Shown in pieces: positions 24,047-37,416 of a stretch of DNA of 64,000 bases. Source of the DNA: Anastatus disparis (Eukaryota > Arthropoda > Insecta > Hymenoptera > Eupelmidae); the NCBI GenBank assembly GCA_017163975.1, contig JAFFSR010000227.1:2294001-2358000 (forward strand), in the 5' to 3' direction. The notes below the pieces were generated by a model. The model was not told the origin of the DNA and searched no databases. It saw only the letters and a list, made by a program, of their open reading frames with translations. Each line of letters opens with the position of its first letter. The stretch's first letter is position 1. The position numbers were made by a program, and so were the translations under genes.

Positions 24047-26962
24047 GAAAATACAAATAACGAGTTATTAATGAAATACAATGACAATAAAATAGAATTT
24101 TAATTTTATTGAAAAAACAATAAATCTTTTAACGTTGTAATGAAAAAATTCAAATGATAGTACTAAATAAAATTTTTAGTGTATTTTTAATATTAATTAA
24201 AATTTTAACGCACGCTATAAAAATGTAATAATTTGTTAATGTCAGCATTTAAATTAAACGTGATAACATTTTCAAATTTATGGGAAATGGAACATTGATA
24301 TCAATCATGATGAACAGAAGTAAAAATGTGTTGAAACAATAATTATTTTTTAAACAAATAACTGCGCAATAATAAATTATCGGAATAATGGCTATAAGCA
24401 TAAAAGTCGCTCGTGCTTGCGCCTAAACTACACATAAATTTTTTTTATTTAAAAAGAACATGAAAAACAAGATTGGGTTAACACGATAAGCAGACGTTTT
24501 TTAATTTAAATTTGTTTAGATTATCATTGAAAAAAGGTGTAATATTAATTGTTGAATTTTATGTTTTAACCTGATATTTTCTTTTGGATACTTTCGGTAC
24601 GTTAATGTTATCACAACTATCTTAGGTGCAAAAGTTAATAGATTAGTATTCTGGTATTCATTATAATTATTTATATAATTTCTTAAATTTTTTCATTTAC
24701 TAATTTAATAGTTGATTAGTCTTAGAATATTGGACAATCGAAACAATTCCGTGGAAATAATATTGATTTTTCTCTTAATTTTCTCAAAATTATACGCATA
24801 TATAATAAATCAATGAAATTTATTTAACAATACATCTATTATGTATTTATGTAGGTTAAAAAAATTAAAATCATTGACCATTCAAGCTTAAGTAACACAA
24901 AAGAATTAATTTTCTACGAATTTTAGTATTAGTATTGTTAAAGTAGACCAGCCGGTAAAATTTAAAAAAGTGGGGACTTGTATAAACATGGATTATAATA
25001 TTAGAAAGTATAGCTTTGACGTTATATCATTTAAATAAAAGTTTTAATTTTCAGGTATAACGCAATACATTTCCCCGTCGTAATCCAAACTATTTTTACG
25101 GTTACTCCGATTGATTAATTTTAAAATTAAATAAGGATTAAATTTGAAATTTTACTTTAAGTTTAGAAAAACAAATGAAATAGGATTAACGAGTTTCAAT
25201 GCTATTATTGAAATTAACCGTTCAACAATAAAATTTAAAATGGAATATTAGAAAAATGTGGATTATAATATTAGAAAGTTCAGTTTTTACGTTGCTATTT
25301 AAATAGATATGTTTATAAAGAAATTTTTCGACACGAGCGAGAAAAATGTTTCACCTTTGAATCTTGGATTTTTTTAGTTTTAATATATATTTTTAGTATA
25401 ATATTATTAAAAAACGCGTTTATTTAATCTAAAGTTATGAGTAGTTTGATCAGAATTCTAAAAATTTTCTGAAAAATTTGCACCCGCTTTGAAGTCATAT
25501 AGTTTTTAAACAAACCATTTTAAACAATTTTTATTAGAAGTATATAAAAATGTTTACCCAAAAAACTGAATGCGTCCAAAAGTTATTAACGAATAAAAAT
25601 TAAAGGCAAATTCAGAATCAATTTTGTACGTAAATTTTAAATTAAATTTACTTATTATTTTTGTTTCTTCATAACTGGAGAATAAATTAAGCTTTTTGCA
25701 CCAATTTTTTTAAACATTGTATTTTTATGTACTTTTTTATATGCTACTGGTAAAAATGTTCTTGAATAATTAGTTCAAAAGCTGTACGACTTGAAAACCT
25801 TTGTATAAAATAGTCTTTAAATTTGAAGGTGAAATAGTTTCGTTGCAATCGTGCATAGTTTCATTTTTTTGAGTTTATTTAATAAGTAAAGTATTTGATT
25901 CTTGAATTTTTGGCTATTAGCATGCGAAATATGAAAATTGAATATCATATATACTAAATGGATATAAAAAAACTGGCTTGTTACAGGTTCGATATTTCGT
26001 TTCAAAATTTTTCTAAACGATCATTTTCAGACTACAGTTATAATCGTTAAAATTATAAAAAGCAATATAACTGATTGAAAAAGAAACATTCACTTGTATT
26101 ACAATAAATTAAATCGATAACTTCAAATTCTTATTTAAATATTTAACTTTTATAGCAAACATTTTCAAATTTTATTAATGACTCGAATACAAATTCGTAT
26201 ATAGTCGAAATTTTGAAATCTTCATAAAATTAAGAAAGTTAAAAACATTAAATATTTTTAAATAAAAATCACTTATGTACAATGTTTTATTTAGATATTA
26301 AATGAAATTCATAATTTGCTTAAAAGTATATGATGTAATAATAGTATACAAATCGTTTCAAAAATATTTTTCATTTAAAGATTCTCCTAGAAATAGACAA
26401 GATGTTGATTAAAACGAAAAAGAAGAAATGCGAAAGAAGAGTTTATGCAGTTGATAGTAATTGAGACTTTACAATTTTATAAACACTGAAGATTTTCAAC
26501 CCATTTATATAGGGGAACATTTTTTTCTAACAAAGCGAGTTTTTGCGATTAAATTGTTTACAACTATTTACAAATAAATAAATTTGCAGACTTTTCTGTA
26601 CGAAACATATAACTTGTCATCTCAAGAGTTCAAAACCCACACATAGAATAAAAGACATTGAAAAAGACGACCATAATACAGAAGAAATTTAAAGCAAAAA
26701 GATGATAAGTATATTTACCGCCGCTACTGATAGGGTTAAATATTTTCAAAAATAAAGCTTTAATGTTTCATTTCGTGAAAAGTAATCTAAGGAATTAATA
26801 ACGAGATAAATAAAGACTAATCCTAAACATAAATAAACAAATTCTAAATATATAGTACATCGAAATATTTTTTCCTAAAGTTACGGCGAAAGAAAAATTA
26901 AACTTGAATTCGTTTTTTTAAATATTAATTAGCAATAAAAGCTGAAATTCGATTCAGTATTT
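24047..26962. other. Unique part of CHPF intron 1, no gene seen
   Basis: AT-rich sequence without supported coding regions. Two similar stretches, about 24972-25040 and 25253-25310, share GTGGATTATAATATTAGAAA-like sequence and flanking words, suggesting an old local duplication of about 280 bp. Confidence 0.45.
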
Positions 26963-27549
26963 ATTACCCCGTAATTTTGGAAAAAAAATAATATTTCGAT
27001 ATATACTATAGGGATAATCGGGACTATTTAGACCTCCGGAGAAGAGCGGGCCGGCATCACTTTATATAAGTATATACTACATATTTATTTTACCATTAAG
27101 ATTTTAATATTGTTACATCAAATTACTTTCTTTATTAGAGTTTATTTATAGTTATTGCAATCTTCTAATATTTACTTGTACTCGTATCCAGTGGCGCCAG
27201 TCCGATTTGCCTCAGGGATTTGATTTACCCCGGTTTCCCCTAAGTGCTATTTCAAACTATAGTTGTTAATTGGAATTCTATAAACATTCTTATAATTGTT
27301 TGAAAAACAATACATTATATGTTTCAAAGAAATAAAAATTTCATATTAGATTGAAAATAATCGATGTTTATTGGGGTTATTAACGTATTAAGGGTTCTAT
27401 TAAGATCCTTTCCAAACTTAATGCAGTTAATACTGATCTAAGTACAAAATTGGTCCCTCCCATTTTCAAATATATAATCCTTTATTTTATTATACACCAA
27501 ATCTTAAATTCAGTAAGCCCTTAATCTCTATCTAAGATACCTGAATCAC

Positions 27550-27585
27550 TATAAATATCAATGCTAGGTTGAATTTTCAGCATTC
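27550..27585 (+). promoter_or_regulatory. Core promoter of ALYREF-like copy 1 (TATA + Inr)
   Basis: TATAAATA at 27550-27557 lies 29 bp before the A of TCAGCATT (27577-27584), the spacing expected between a TATA box and an arthropod initiator. The predicted leader is about 99 nt, ending GATCGCAAAAATG. The same arrangement sits 128 bp before the first ATG of the other copies (for example 30508 in copy 2). Confidence 0.6.
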
Positions 27586-27677
27586 ACAGTTTTGCAAGCA
27601 TTTGATACAAACGTTTGACAAAATTGTAAATTTTTAATTCGTTTTCAAAGTTAGAATAACCGAATTAGATCGCAAAA

Positions 27678-28544
27678 ATGTGTAAAAAATTAAGAATGAG
27701 TTTGGACGACATCATCAGGACGAACAAAGCCAATCAATCACGCCAAAATGGCAAACGCAGCGAAACATTCAAAAGAAGACGCAATAAAGTTCCAGAAAGT
27801 AAACATAATAATACAAATGGAGTAATACGTAATCGTGATTACGGGAACATTGTCCGAAAAAATAAAAAAGGATTCAAACAATCGACCAATCATAGAGTCT
27901 ACTCAAGAGCAGAAGAAAACAGAATCCAGAGATGTGTACAGAACGATGCAACTGAATTAAATGTTTGTAATTTAAATTACAAACTGACGGACAAGGATAT
28001 TTCTGATGTATTTAGAACTATTGGGCCTCTAAAATCAGCAAATATTTGTTACAATAAGAATGGACAGTCGTTGGGATCTGCAAGGATCGTTTTTAAACAT
28101 AGAGCCGATGCTGAAAAGGCTTTTGAATTTTTTAATGGTAAAACTTTAGATGGACGGAAAATGAGAATCAAAATATTGGTACCAGAAATCCAATTTAATC
28201 ATCAGCCAATTCATAACAGACTTGGTAATAATTTTAAAAATCATATCTTTAAAAATAATAACAAAAGAAATCAATTCAAACAAGAAAATATTCCTAATAA
28301 TGATAATGTAAGAGATACATTCAATCAAGAAGAGATCCCTGATAATAATGATATAAGAGATACCATCAAACAACAAGATATTTTTAATAATGATGATATA
28401 AGAGATACATTCAAAGAAAATATTCCTGATAATAATAACATAGGAAATACATTAAAACAAGATCAACCAGCAGCAGTAGATATACTTAATGCCAAATTGA
28501 TGGAATTAATGGTTACGGAAAAAATAGACATGGATTTCAATTAA
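27678..28544 (+). CDS. ALYREF/THOC4-like RRM protein, copy 1 (intact, 288 aa)
   Basis: Single-exon frame of 288 aa. Residues 7-20 (MSLDDIIRTNKANQ) match the N-terminal UAP56-binding motif of Aly/REF. A basic, Arg/Lys-rich linker follows. An RRM lies at about residues 93-168, with RNP2 LNVCNLNY and RNP1-like LGSARIVFK, plus the Aly-specific GPLKSANICYN and FFNGKTLDGRKMRIKI. Residues about 204-262 are four imperfect acidic/Asn-rich repeats of the type IPDNNDIRDTFKQ, in the place of the usual RGG tail. The end (AVDILNAKLMEL) weakly resembles the C-terminal UAP56-binding motif. Aly/REF proteins hand mRNA from the TREX complex to the export receptor NXF1. The lack of introns points to retroposed origin. 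Copy 1 has Arg at residue 35, where the other copies have His. A poly(A) signal is at 28581. Confidence 0.9.
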   Translation: MCKKLRMSLDDIIRTNKANQSRQNGKRSETFKRRRNKVPESKHNNTNGVIRNRDYGNIVRKNKKGFKQSTNHRVYSRAEENRIQRCVQNDATELNVCNLNYKLTDKDISDVFRTIGPLKSANICYNKNGQSLGSARIVFKHRADAEKAFEFFNGKTLDGRKMRIKILVPEIQFNHQPIHNRLGNNFKNHIFKNNNKRNQFKQENIPNNDNVRDTFNQEEIPDNNDIRDTIKQQDIFNNDDIRDTFKENIPDNNNIGNTLKQDQPAAVDILNAKLMELMVTEKIDMDFN

Positions 28545-28580
28545 AACTTAGATATATAATTCTAGATATTTTTCTGTAAA

Positions 28581-28586
28581 AATAAA
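28581..28586 (+). terminator. Poly(A) signal AATAAA of ALYREF-like copy 1
   Basis: AATAAA lies 37 bp after the stop codon and is repeated in every unit. A second AATAAA-like site lies about 100 bp further on. Confidence 0.5.
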
Positions 28587-28977
28587 ATAATTTTTTAATG
28601 ACATTTGTAATAGAATATGTAAAAATTAGTTGTAACTAGTTGGATACATATCGTTTTATAAGCAAAAATATATTTAGTATAATAAAGGAAAAATACATAC
28701 GAATTTTCATGCATTTTTTTTATTTCCTATATAATTTTTTAAATCAGTCTTGCAACTTTCCAAATTTTTAATCTTTATTTTATAATCTTCCGAAATATCT
28801 CTACATAATGCTTTTTATTATTTCATATGGAAAGCTGTAATACAGAGATATTTTACAACTTTGGGATTAAAAATAAAAAATTTGAAAAACTGCAATGCCG
28901 TTAGTATCTTACATTTTCTTAATTGATAAGTTGATTTAAGATCAATGATCAATTTAAATTTCATTACAGATTTTTTC

Positions 28978-29090
28978 AAAATAATTGTTCAAGAATACAT
29001 GTTTCTTGTAAATAAATCTTATTTTTTTCTGCTTTCAAAATAATTGAATACATGTTTCTTGTAAATAAATCTTATTTTTTCTGCTTTCAC
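28978..29090. repeat. 55-bp direct duplication inside the unit
   Basis: Two adjacent copies of a segment ending in ATAAATCTTATTTTTTCTGC (28978-29035 and 29036-29090). It is present twice in units 1-7 but only once in unit 8 (about 49680-49738), which explains the shorter last unit. Confidence 0.8.
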
Positions 29091-30635
29091 ATAGATTTTA
29101 AATCCACTCGAAATCTCACATTTTATAAATTTTATTTTTAGTCAATATTTCATAACTTATTCCTATATTACAAGAAATTTTAGTTATTTATAAAAAATGA
29201 TTTTTTCAATATTATATAATGAATTATATATTTTGGCTTTGATTTTGCATATACTAAAGTATAGAACATATACAAACGATTTTCAAAATGTTTAAAAAAA
29301 CATAAATTTAAAGCTTACAAAAATAAAACAAATATAGTATATTTTAAATAATATAATCGAATTGCTTAGCTATTCAAATTTAAAAAGTTGTACCTACATC
29401 TTTTATCAAGATACCCAATTCTCAAAGGATTAAACTAATTAAATACAACAAATGTTCAAAAAAGCATACAAACATTTTGAAGTTCCCATCAAAACTTTTA
29501 AAGAAATTTAAAAAAAAATTTTCTATAAACTTAAAATGATAATTTAAAAATTTCATTTTATCATTAGATTTTAGAAATTCAATGTGATAATTTTTTATTT
29601 TACTTTTAAAAATTTCAAATTTAAGCGAAATAAACGAACTTTGTGAAATCAAGATTTAGAGATGATAAATTTAAATAAAAACAATATCATCGTATGATTA
29701 ATTATATTTTAAAATTTTTCTCAAGAGTTACCTACGTTCGGTTATTCGGCAGAAGTATCTATTTATCATGCTAACGATAAACATACAACTTGTTAATGCT
29801 TAGATACAAATATAACGTTAATTTTAATAATTTTTATATTAAATAGAAATATTGTTATATTTTTGTAATGTTAAATAAAAATTACAAAATTACGAAAAAA
29901 TTATCAAACTAAGAATAAATTACCCCGTAATTTTGGAAAAAAATAATAATTCGATATATAGTATAGGGGTAATCAAGGCTAATTAGACCCCCGGATTAAA
30001 GCGGGCCGGCATCACTTTATATAAGTATATACTACATATTTATTTTACCATTAAGATTTTAATATTGTTACATCAAATTACTTTCTTTGTTAGAGTTTAT
30101 TTATAGTTATTACAATCTTCTAATATTTACTTGTACTCGTATCCAGTGGCGCCAGTCCGATTTGCCTCAGGGATTTGATTTACCCCGGTTTCCCCTATAA
30201 GTGCTATTTCAAACTATAGTTATAAAGTGGAATTCTATAAACATTCTTATAATTGTTTGAAAAACAATACATTATATGTTTCAAAGAAATAAAAATTTCG
30301 TATTAGATTGAAAATAATCGATGTTTATTGGGGTTATTAACGTATTTAAGGGTTCTATTAAGATCCTTTTTAAAGTTAATACAGTTAATACTGATCTAAG
30401 TACAAAATTGGTCCCTCCCATTTTCAAATACATAATCCATTATTTTATTATACACCAAATCTTAAATTCAGTAAGTCCTTAATCTCTATCTAAGATACCT
30501 GAATCACTATAAATATCAATGCTAGGTTGAATTTTCAGCATTCACAGTTTTGCAAGCATTTGATACAAACGTTTGACAAAATTGTAAATTTTTAATTCGT
30601 TTCCAAAGTTAGAATAACCGAATTAGATCGCAAAA

Positions 30636-31501
30636 ATGTGTAAAAAATTAAGAATGAGTTTGGACGACATCATCAGGACGAACAAAGCCAATCAATCACG
30701 CCAAAATGGCAAACGCAGCGAAACATTCAAAAGAAGACACAATAAAGTTCCAGAAAGTAAACATAATAATACAAATGGAGTAATACGTAATCGTGATTAC
30801 GGGAACATTGTCCGAAAAAAAAAAAAGGATTCAAACAATCGACCAATCATAGAGTCTACTCAAGAGCAGAAGAAAACAGAATCCAGAGATGTGTACAGAA
30901 CGATGCAACTGAATTAAATGTTTGTAATTTAAATTACAAACTGACGGACAAGGATATTTCTGATGTATTTAGAACTATTGGGCCTCTAAAATCAGCAAAT
31001 ATTTGTTACAATAAGAATGGACAGTCGTTGGGATCTGCAAGGATCGTTTTTAAACATAGAGCCGATGCTGAAAAGGCTTTTGAATTTTTTAATGGTAAAA
31101 CTTTAGATGGACGGAAAATGAGAATCAAAATATTGGTACCAGAAATCCAATTTAATCATCAGCCAATTCATAACAGACTTGGTAATAATTTTAAAAATCA
31201 TATCTTTAAAAATAATAACAAAAGAAATCAATTCAAACAAGAAAATATTCCTAATAATGATAATGTAAGAGATACATTCAATCAAGAAGAGATCCCTGAT
31301 AATAATGATATAAGAGATACCATCAAACAACAAGATATTTTTAATAATGATGATATAAGAGATACATTCAAAGAAAATATTCCTGATAATAATAACATAG
31401 GAAATACATTAAAACAAGATCAACCAGCAGCAGTAGATATACTTAATGCCAAATTGATGGAATTAATGGTTACGGAAAAAATAGACATGGATTTCAATTA
31501 A
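30636..31501 (+). pseudogene. ALYREF-like copy 2, frameshifted
   Basis: Same gene as copy 1, but in the run after TCCG the T between two A-tracts is absent (12 A in a row at 30815-30826). This shifts the frame after about residue 61 and gives a 93-aa product. The RRM and tail continue in another frame to 31501 with the original end. Apart from this the sequence is nearly identical to copy 1. A homopolymer assembly error is possible. Confidence 0.8.
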
Positions 31502-33592
31502 AACTTAGATATATAATTCTAGATATTTTTCTGTAAAAATAAAATAATTTTTTAATGACATTTGTAATAGAATATGTAAAAATTAGTTGTAACTAGTTGG
31601 ATACATATCGTTTTATAAGCAAAAATATATTTAGTATAATAAAGGAAAAATACATACGAATTTTCATGCATTTTTTTTATTTCCTATATAATTTTTTAAA
31701 TCAGTCTTGCAACTTTCCAAATTTTTAATCTTTATTTTATAATCTTCCGAAATATCTCTACATAATGCTTTTTATTATTTCATATGGAAAGCTGTAATAC
31801 AGAGATATTTTACAACTTTGGGATTAAAAATAAAAATTTGAAAAACTGCAATGCCGTTAGTATCTTACATTTTCTTAATTGATAAGTTGATTTAAGATCA
31901 ATGATCAATTTAAATTTCATTACAGATTTTTTCAAAATAATTGTTCAAGAATACATGTTTCTTGTAAATAAATCTTATTTTTTTCTGCTTTCAAAATAAT
32001 TGAATACATGTTTCTTGTAAATAAATCTTATTTTTTTCTGCTTTCACATAGATTTTAAATCCACTCGAAATCTCACATTTTATAAATTTTATTTTTAGTC
32101 AATATTTCATAACTTATTCCTATATTACAAGAAATTTTAGTTATTTATAAAAATGATTTTTTTTCAATATTATATAATGAATTATATATTTTGGCTTTGA
32201 TTTTGCATATACTAAAGTATAGAACATATACAAACGATTTTCAAAATGTTTAAAAAAACATAAATTTAAAGCTTACAAAAATAAAACAAATATAGTATAT
32301 TTTAAATAATATAATCGAATTGCTTAGCTATTCAAATTTAAAAAGTTGTACCTACATCTTTTATCAAGATACCCAATTCTCAAAGGATTAAACTAATTAA
32401 ATACAACAAATGTTCAAAAAAGCATACAAACATTTTGAAGTTCCCATCAAAACTTTTAAAGAAATTTAAAAAAAAATTTTCTATAAACTTAAAATGATAA
32501 TTTAAAAATTTCATTTTATCATTAGATTTTAGAAATTCAATGTGATAATTTTTTATTTTACTTTTAAAAATTTCAAATTTAAGCGAAATAAACGAACTTT
32601 GTGAAATCAAGATTTAGAGATGATAAATTTAAATAAAAACAATATCATCGTATGATTAATTATATTTTAAAATTTTTCTCAAGAGTTACCTACGTTCGGT
32701 TATTCGGCAGAAGTATCTATTTATCATGCTAACGATAAACATACAACTTGTTAATGCTTAGATACAAATATAACGTTAATTTTAATAATTTTTATATTAA
32801 ATAGAAATATTGTTATATTTTTGTAATGTTAAATAAAAATTACAAAATTACGAAAAAATTATCAAACTAAGAATAAATTACCCCGTAATTTTGGAAAAAA
32901 ATAATAATTCGATATATAATATAGGGGTAATCAAGGCTAATTAGACCCCCGGATTAAAGCGGGCCGGCATCACTTTATATAAGTATATACTACATATTTA
33001 TTTTACCATTAAGATTTTAATATTGTTACATCAAATTACTTTCTTTGTTAGAGTTTATTTATAGTTATTACAATCTTCTAATATTTACTTGTACTCGTAT
33101 CCAGTGGCGCCAGTCCGATTTGCCTCAGGGATTTGATTTACCCCGGTTTCCCCTATAAGTGCTATTTCAAACTATAGTTATAAAGTGGAATTCTATAAAC
33201 ATTCTTATAATTGTTTGAAAAAAAATACATTATATGTTTCAAAGAAATAAAAATTTCGTATTAGATTGAAAATAATCGATGTTTATTGGGGTTATTAACG
33301 TATTAAGGGTTCTATTAAGATCCTTTTTAAAGTTAATACAGTTAATACTGATCTAAGTACAAAATTGGTCCCTCCCATTTTCAAATACATAATCCATTAT
33401 TTTATTATACACCAAATCTTAAATTCAGTAAGTCCTTAATCTCTATCTAAGATACCTGAATCACTATAAATATCAATGCTAGGTTGAATTTTCAGCATTC
33501 ACAGTTTTGCAAGCATTTGATACAAACGTTTGACAAAATTGTAAATTTTTAATTCGTTTCCAAAGTTAGAATAACCGAATTAGATCGCAAAA

Positions 33593-34437
33593 ATGTGTAA
33601 AAAATTAAGAATGAGTTTGGACGACATCATCAGGACGAACAAAGCCAATCAATCACGCCAAAATGGCAAACGCAGCGAAACATTCAAAAGAAGACACAAT
33701 AAAGTTCCAGAAAGTAAACATAATAATACAAATGGAGTAATACGTAATCGTGATTACGGGAACATTGTCCGAAAAAATAAAAAAGGATTCAAACAATCGA
33801 CCAATCATAGAGTCTACTCAAGAGCAGAAGAAAACAGAATCCAGAGATGTGTACAGAACGATGCAACTGAATTAAATGTTTGTAATTTAAATTACAAACT
33901 GACGGACAAGGATATTTCTGATGTATTTAGAACTATTGGGCCTCTAAAATCAGCAAATATTTGTTACAATAAGAATGGACAGTCGTTGGGATCTGCAAGG
34001 ATCGTTTTTAAACATAGAGCCGATGCTGAAAAGGCTTTTGAATTTTTAATGGTAAAACTTTAGATGGACGGAAAATGAGAATCAAAATATTGGTACCAGA
34101 AATCCAATTTAATCATCAGCCAATTCATAACAGACTTGGTAATAATTTTAAAAATCATATCTTTAAAAATAATAACAAAAGAAATCAATTCAAACAAGAA
34201 AATATTCCTAATAATGATAATGTAAGAGATACATTCAATCAAGAAGAGATCCCTGATAATAATGATATAAGAGATACCATCAAACAACAAGATATTTTTA
34301 ATAATGATGATATAAGAGATACATTCAAAGAAAATATTCCTGATAATAATAACATAGGAAATACATTAAAACAAGATCAACCAGCAGCAGTAGATATACT
34401 TAATGCCAAATTGATGGAATTAATGGTTACGGAATAA
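33593..34437 (+). pseudogene. ALYREF-like copy 3, frameshifted in RRM
   Basis: The first 153 residues match copy 1. A T-run of five instead of six at 34043-34047 (after AGGCTTTTGAA) then shifts the frame inside the last part of the RRM, giving a 156-aa product. The tail frame resumes at 34075 and ends early at 34437, because the Lys codon after MVTE became TAA (a shared change with copies 6 and 8). Confidence 0.8.
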
Positions 34438-36550
34438 ATAGACATGGATTTCAATTAAAACTTAGATATATAATTCTAGATATTTTTCTGTAAAAATAAA
34501 ATAATTTTTAATGACATTTGTAATAGAATATGTAAAAATTAGTTGTAACTAGTTGGATACATATCGTTTTATAAGCAAAAATATATTTAGTATAATAAAG
34601 GAAAAATACATACGAATTTTCATGCATTTTTTTTATTTCCTATATAATTTGTTTAAATCAGTCTTGCAACTTTCCAAATTTTTAATCTTTATTTTATAAT
34701 CTTCCGAAATATCTCTACATAATGCTTTTATTATTTCATATGGAAAGCTGTAATACAGAGATATTTTACAACTTTGGGATTAAAAATAAAAAATTTGAAA
34801 AACTGCAATGCCGTTAGTATCTTACATTTTCTTAATTGATAAGTTGATTTAAGATCAATGATCAATTTAAATTTCATTACAGATTTTTTCAAAATAATTG
34901 TTCAAGAATACATGTTTCTTGTAAATAAATCTTATTTTTTTCTGCTTTCAAAATAATTGAATACATGTTTCTTGTAAATAAATCTTATTTTTTTCTGCTT
35001 TCACATAGATTTTAAATCCACTCGAAATCTCACATTTTATAAATTTTATTTTTAGTCAATATTTCATAACTTATTCCTATATTACAAGAAATTTTAGTTA
35101 TTTATAAAAAATGATTTTTTTCAATATTATATAATGAATTATATATTTTGGCTTTGATTTTGCATATACTAAAGTATAGAACATATACAAACGATTTTCA
35201 AAATGTTTAAAAAAACATAAATTTAAAGCTTACAAAAATAAAACAAATATAGTATATTTTAAATAATATAATCGAATTGCTTAGCTATTCAAATTTAAAA
35301 AGTTGTACCTACATCTTTTATCAAGATACCCAATTCTCAAAGGATTAAACTAATTAAATACAACAAATGTTCAAAAAAGCATACAAACATTTTGAAGTTC
35401 CCATCAAAACTTTTAAAGAAATTTAAAAAAAAATTTTCTATAAACTTAAAATGATAATTTAAAAATTTCATTTTATCATTAGATTTTAGAAATTCAATGT
35501 GATAATTTTTTATTTTACTTTTAAAAATTTCAAATTTAAGCGAAATAAACGAACTTTGTGAAATCAAGATTTAGAGATGATAAATTTAAATAAAAACAAT
35601 ATCATCGTATGATTAATTATATTTTAAAATTTTTCTCAAGAGTTACCTACGTTCGGTTATTCGGCAGAAGTATCTATTTATCATGCTAACGATAAACATA
35701 CAACTTGTTAATGCTTAGATACAAATATAACGTTAATTTTAATAATTTTTATATTAAATAGAAATATTGTTATATTTTTTGTAATGTTAAATAAAAATTA
35801 CAAAATTACGAAAAAATTATCAAACTAAGAATAAATTACCCCGTAATTTTGGAAAAAAATAATAATTCGATATATAGTATAGGGGTAATCAAGGCTAATT
35901 AGACCCCCGGATTAAAGCGGGCCGGCATCACTTTATATAAGTATATACTACATATTTATTTTACCATTAAGATTTTAATATTGTTACATCAAATTACTTT
36001 CTTTGTTAGAGTTTATTTATAGTTATTACAATCTTCTAATATTTACTTGTACTCGTATCCAGTGGCGCCAGTCCGATTTGCCTCAGGGATTTGATTTACC
36101 CCGGTTTCCCCTATAAGTGCTATTTCAAACTATAGTTATAAAGTGGAATTCTATAAACATTCTTATAATTGTTTGAAAAAAAATACATTATATGTTTCAA
36201 AGAAATAAAAATTTCGTATTAGATTGAAAATAATCGATGTTTATTGGGGTTATTAACGTATTAAGGGTTCTATTAAGATCCTTTTTAAAGTTAATACAGT
36301 TAATACTGATCTAAGTACAAAATTGGTCCCTCCCATTTTCAAATACATAATCCATTATTTTATTATACACCAAATCTTAAATTCAGTAAGTCCTTAATCT
36401 CTATCTAAGATACCTGAATCACTATAAATATCAATGCTAGGTTGAATTTTCAGCATTCACAGTTTTGCAAGCATTTGATACAAACGTTTGACAAAATTGT
36501 AAATTTTTAATTCGTTTCCAAAGTTAGAATAACCGAATTAGATCGCAAAA

Positions 36551-37416
36551 ATGTGTAAAAAATTAAGAATGAGTTTGGACGACATCATCAGGACGAACAA
36601 AGCCAATCAATCACGCCAAAATGGCAAACGCAGCGAAACATTCAAAAGAAGACACAATAAAGTTCCAGAAAGTAAACATAATAATACAAATGGAGTAATA
36701 CGTAATCGTGATTACGGGAACATTGTCCGAAAAAATAAAAAAGGATTCAAACAATCGACCAATCATAGAGTCTACTCAAGAGCAGAAGAAAACAGAATCC
36801 AGAGATGTGTACAGAACGATGCAACTGAATTAAATGTTTGTAATTTAAATTACAAACTGACGGACAAGGATATTTCTGATGTATTTAGAACTATTGGGCC
36901 TCTAAAATCAGCAAATATTTGTTACAATAAGAATGGACAGTCGTTGGGATCTGCAAGGATCGTTTTTAAACATAGAGCCGATGCTGAAAAGGCTTTTGAA
37001 TTTTTAATGGTAAAACTTTAGATGGACGGAAAATGAGAATCAAAATATTGGTACCAGAAATCCAATTTAATCATCAGCCAATTCATAACAGACTTGGTAA
37101 TAATTTTAAAAATCATATCTTTAAAAATAATAACAAAAGAAATCAATTCAAACAAGAAAATATTCCTAATAATGATAATGTAAGAGATACATTCAATCAA
37201 GAAGAGATCCCTGATAATAATGATATAAGAGATACCATCAAACAACAAGATATTTTTAATAATGATGATATAAGAGATACATTCAAAGAAAATATTCCTG
37301 ATAATAATAACATAGGAAATACATTAAAACAAGATCAACCAGCAGCAGTAGATATACTTAATGCCAAATTGATGGAATTAATGGTTACGGAAAAAATAGA
37401 CATGGATTTCAATTAA
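36551..37416 (+). pseudogene. ALYREF-like copy 4, frameshifted in RRM
   Basis: Carries the same five-T run as copy 3 (37001-37005), giving a 156-aa product truncated in the RRM. The downstream tail frame (37033-37416) is otherwise complete, with the original KIDMDFN ending. The lesion shared with neighbouring copies 3 and 5 suggests it spread by duplication. Confidence 0.8.

Noticed and set aside
27194..27206. Retroviral-type primer binding site (GTGGCGCCAG)
   Set aside because: Only a 7-base match to a Lys-tRNA-type site. No LTRs, gag or pol nearby.
29422..29652. 76-aa minus-strand open frame recurring in most array units (also 28146-28376)
   Set aside because: It recurs only because the unit is repeated. 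It is Phe/Lys/Asn-rich low complexity, and the second one is antisense to the ALYREF-like gene. It is lost in some copies by small changes without sign of selection.
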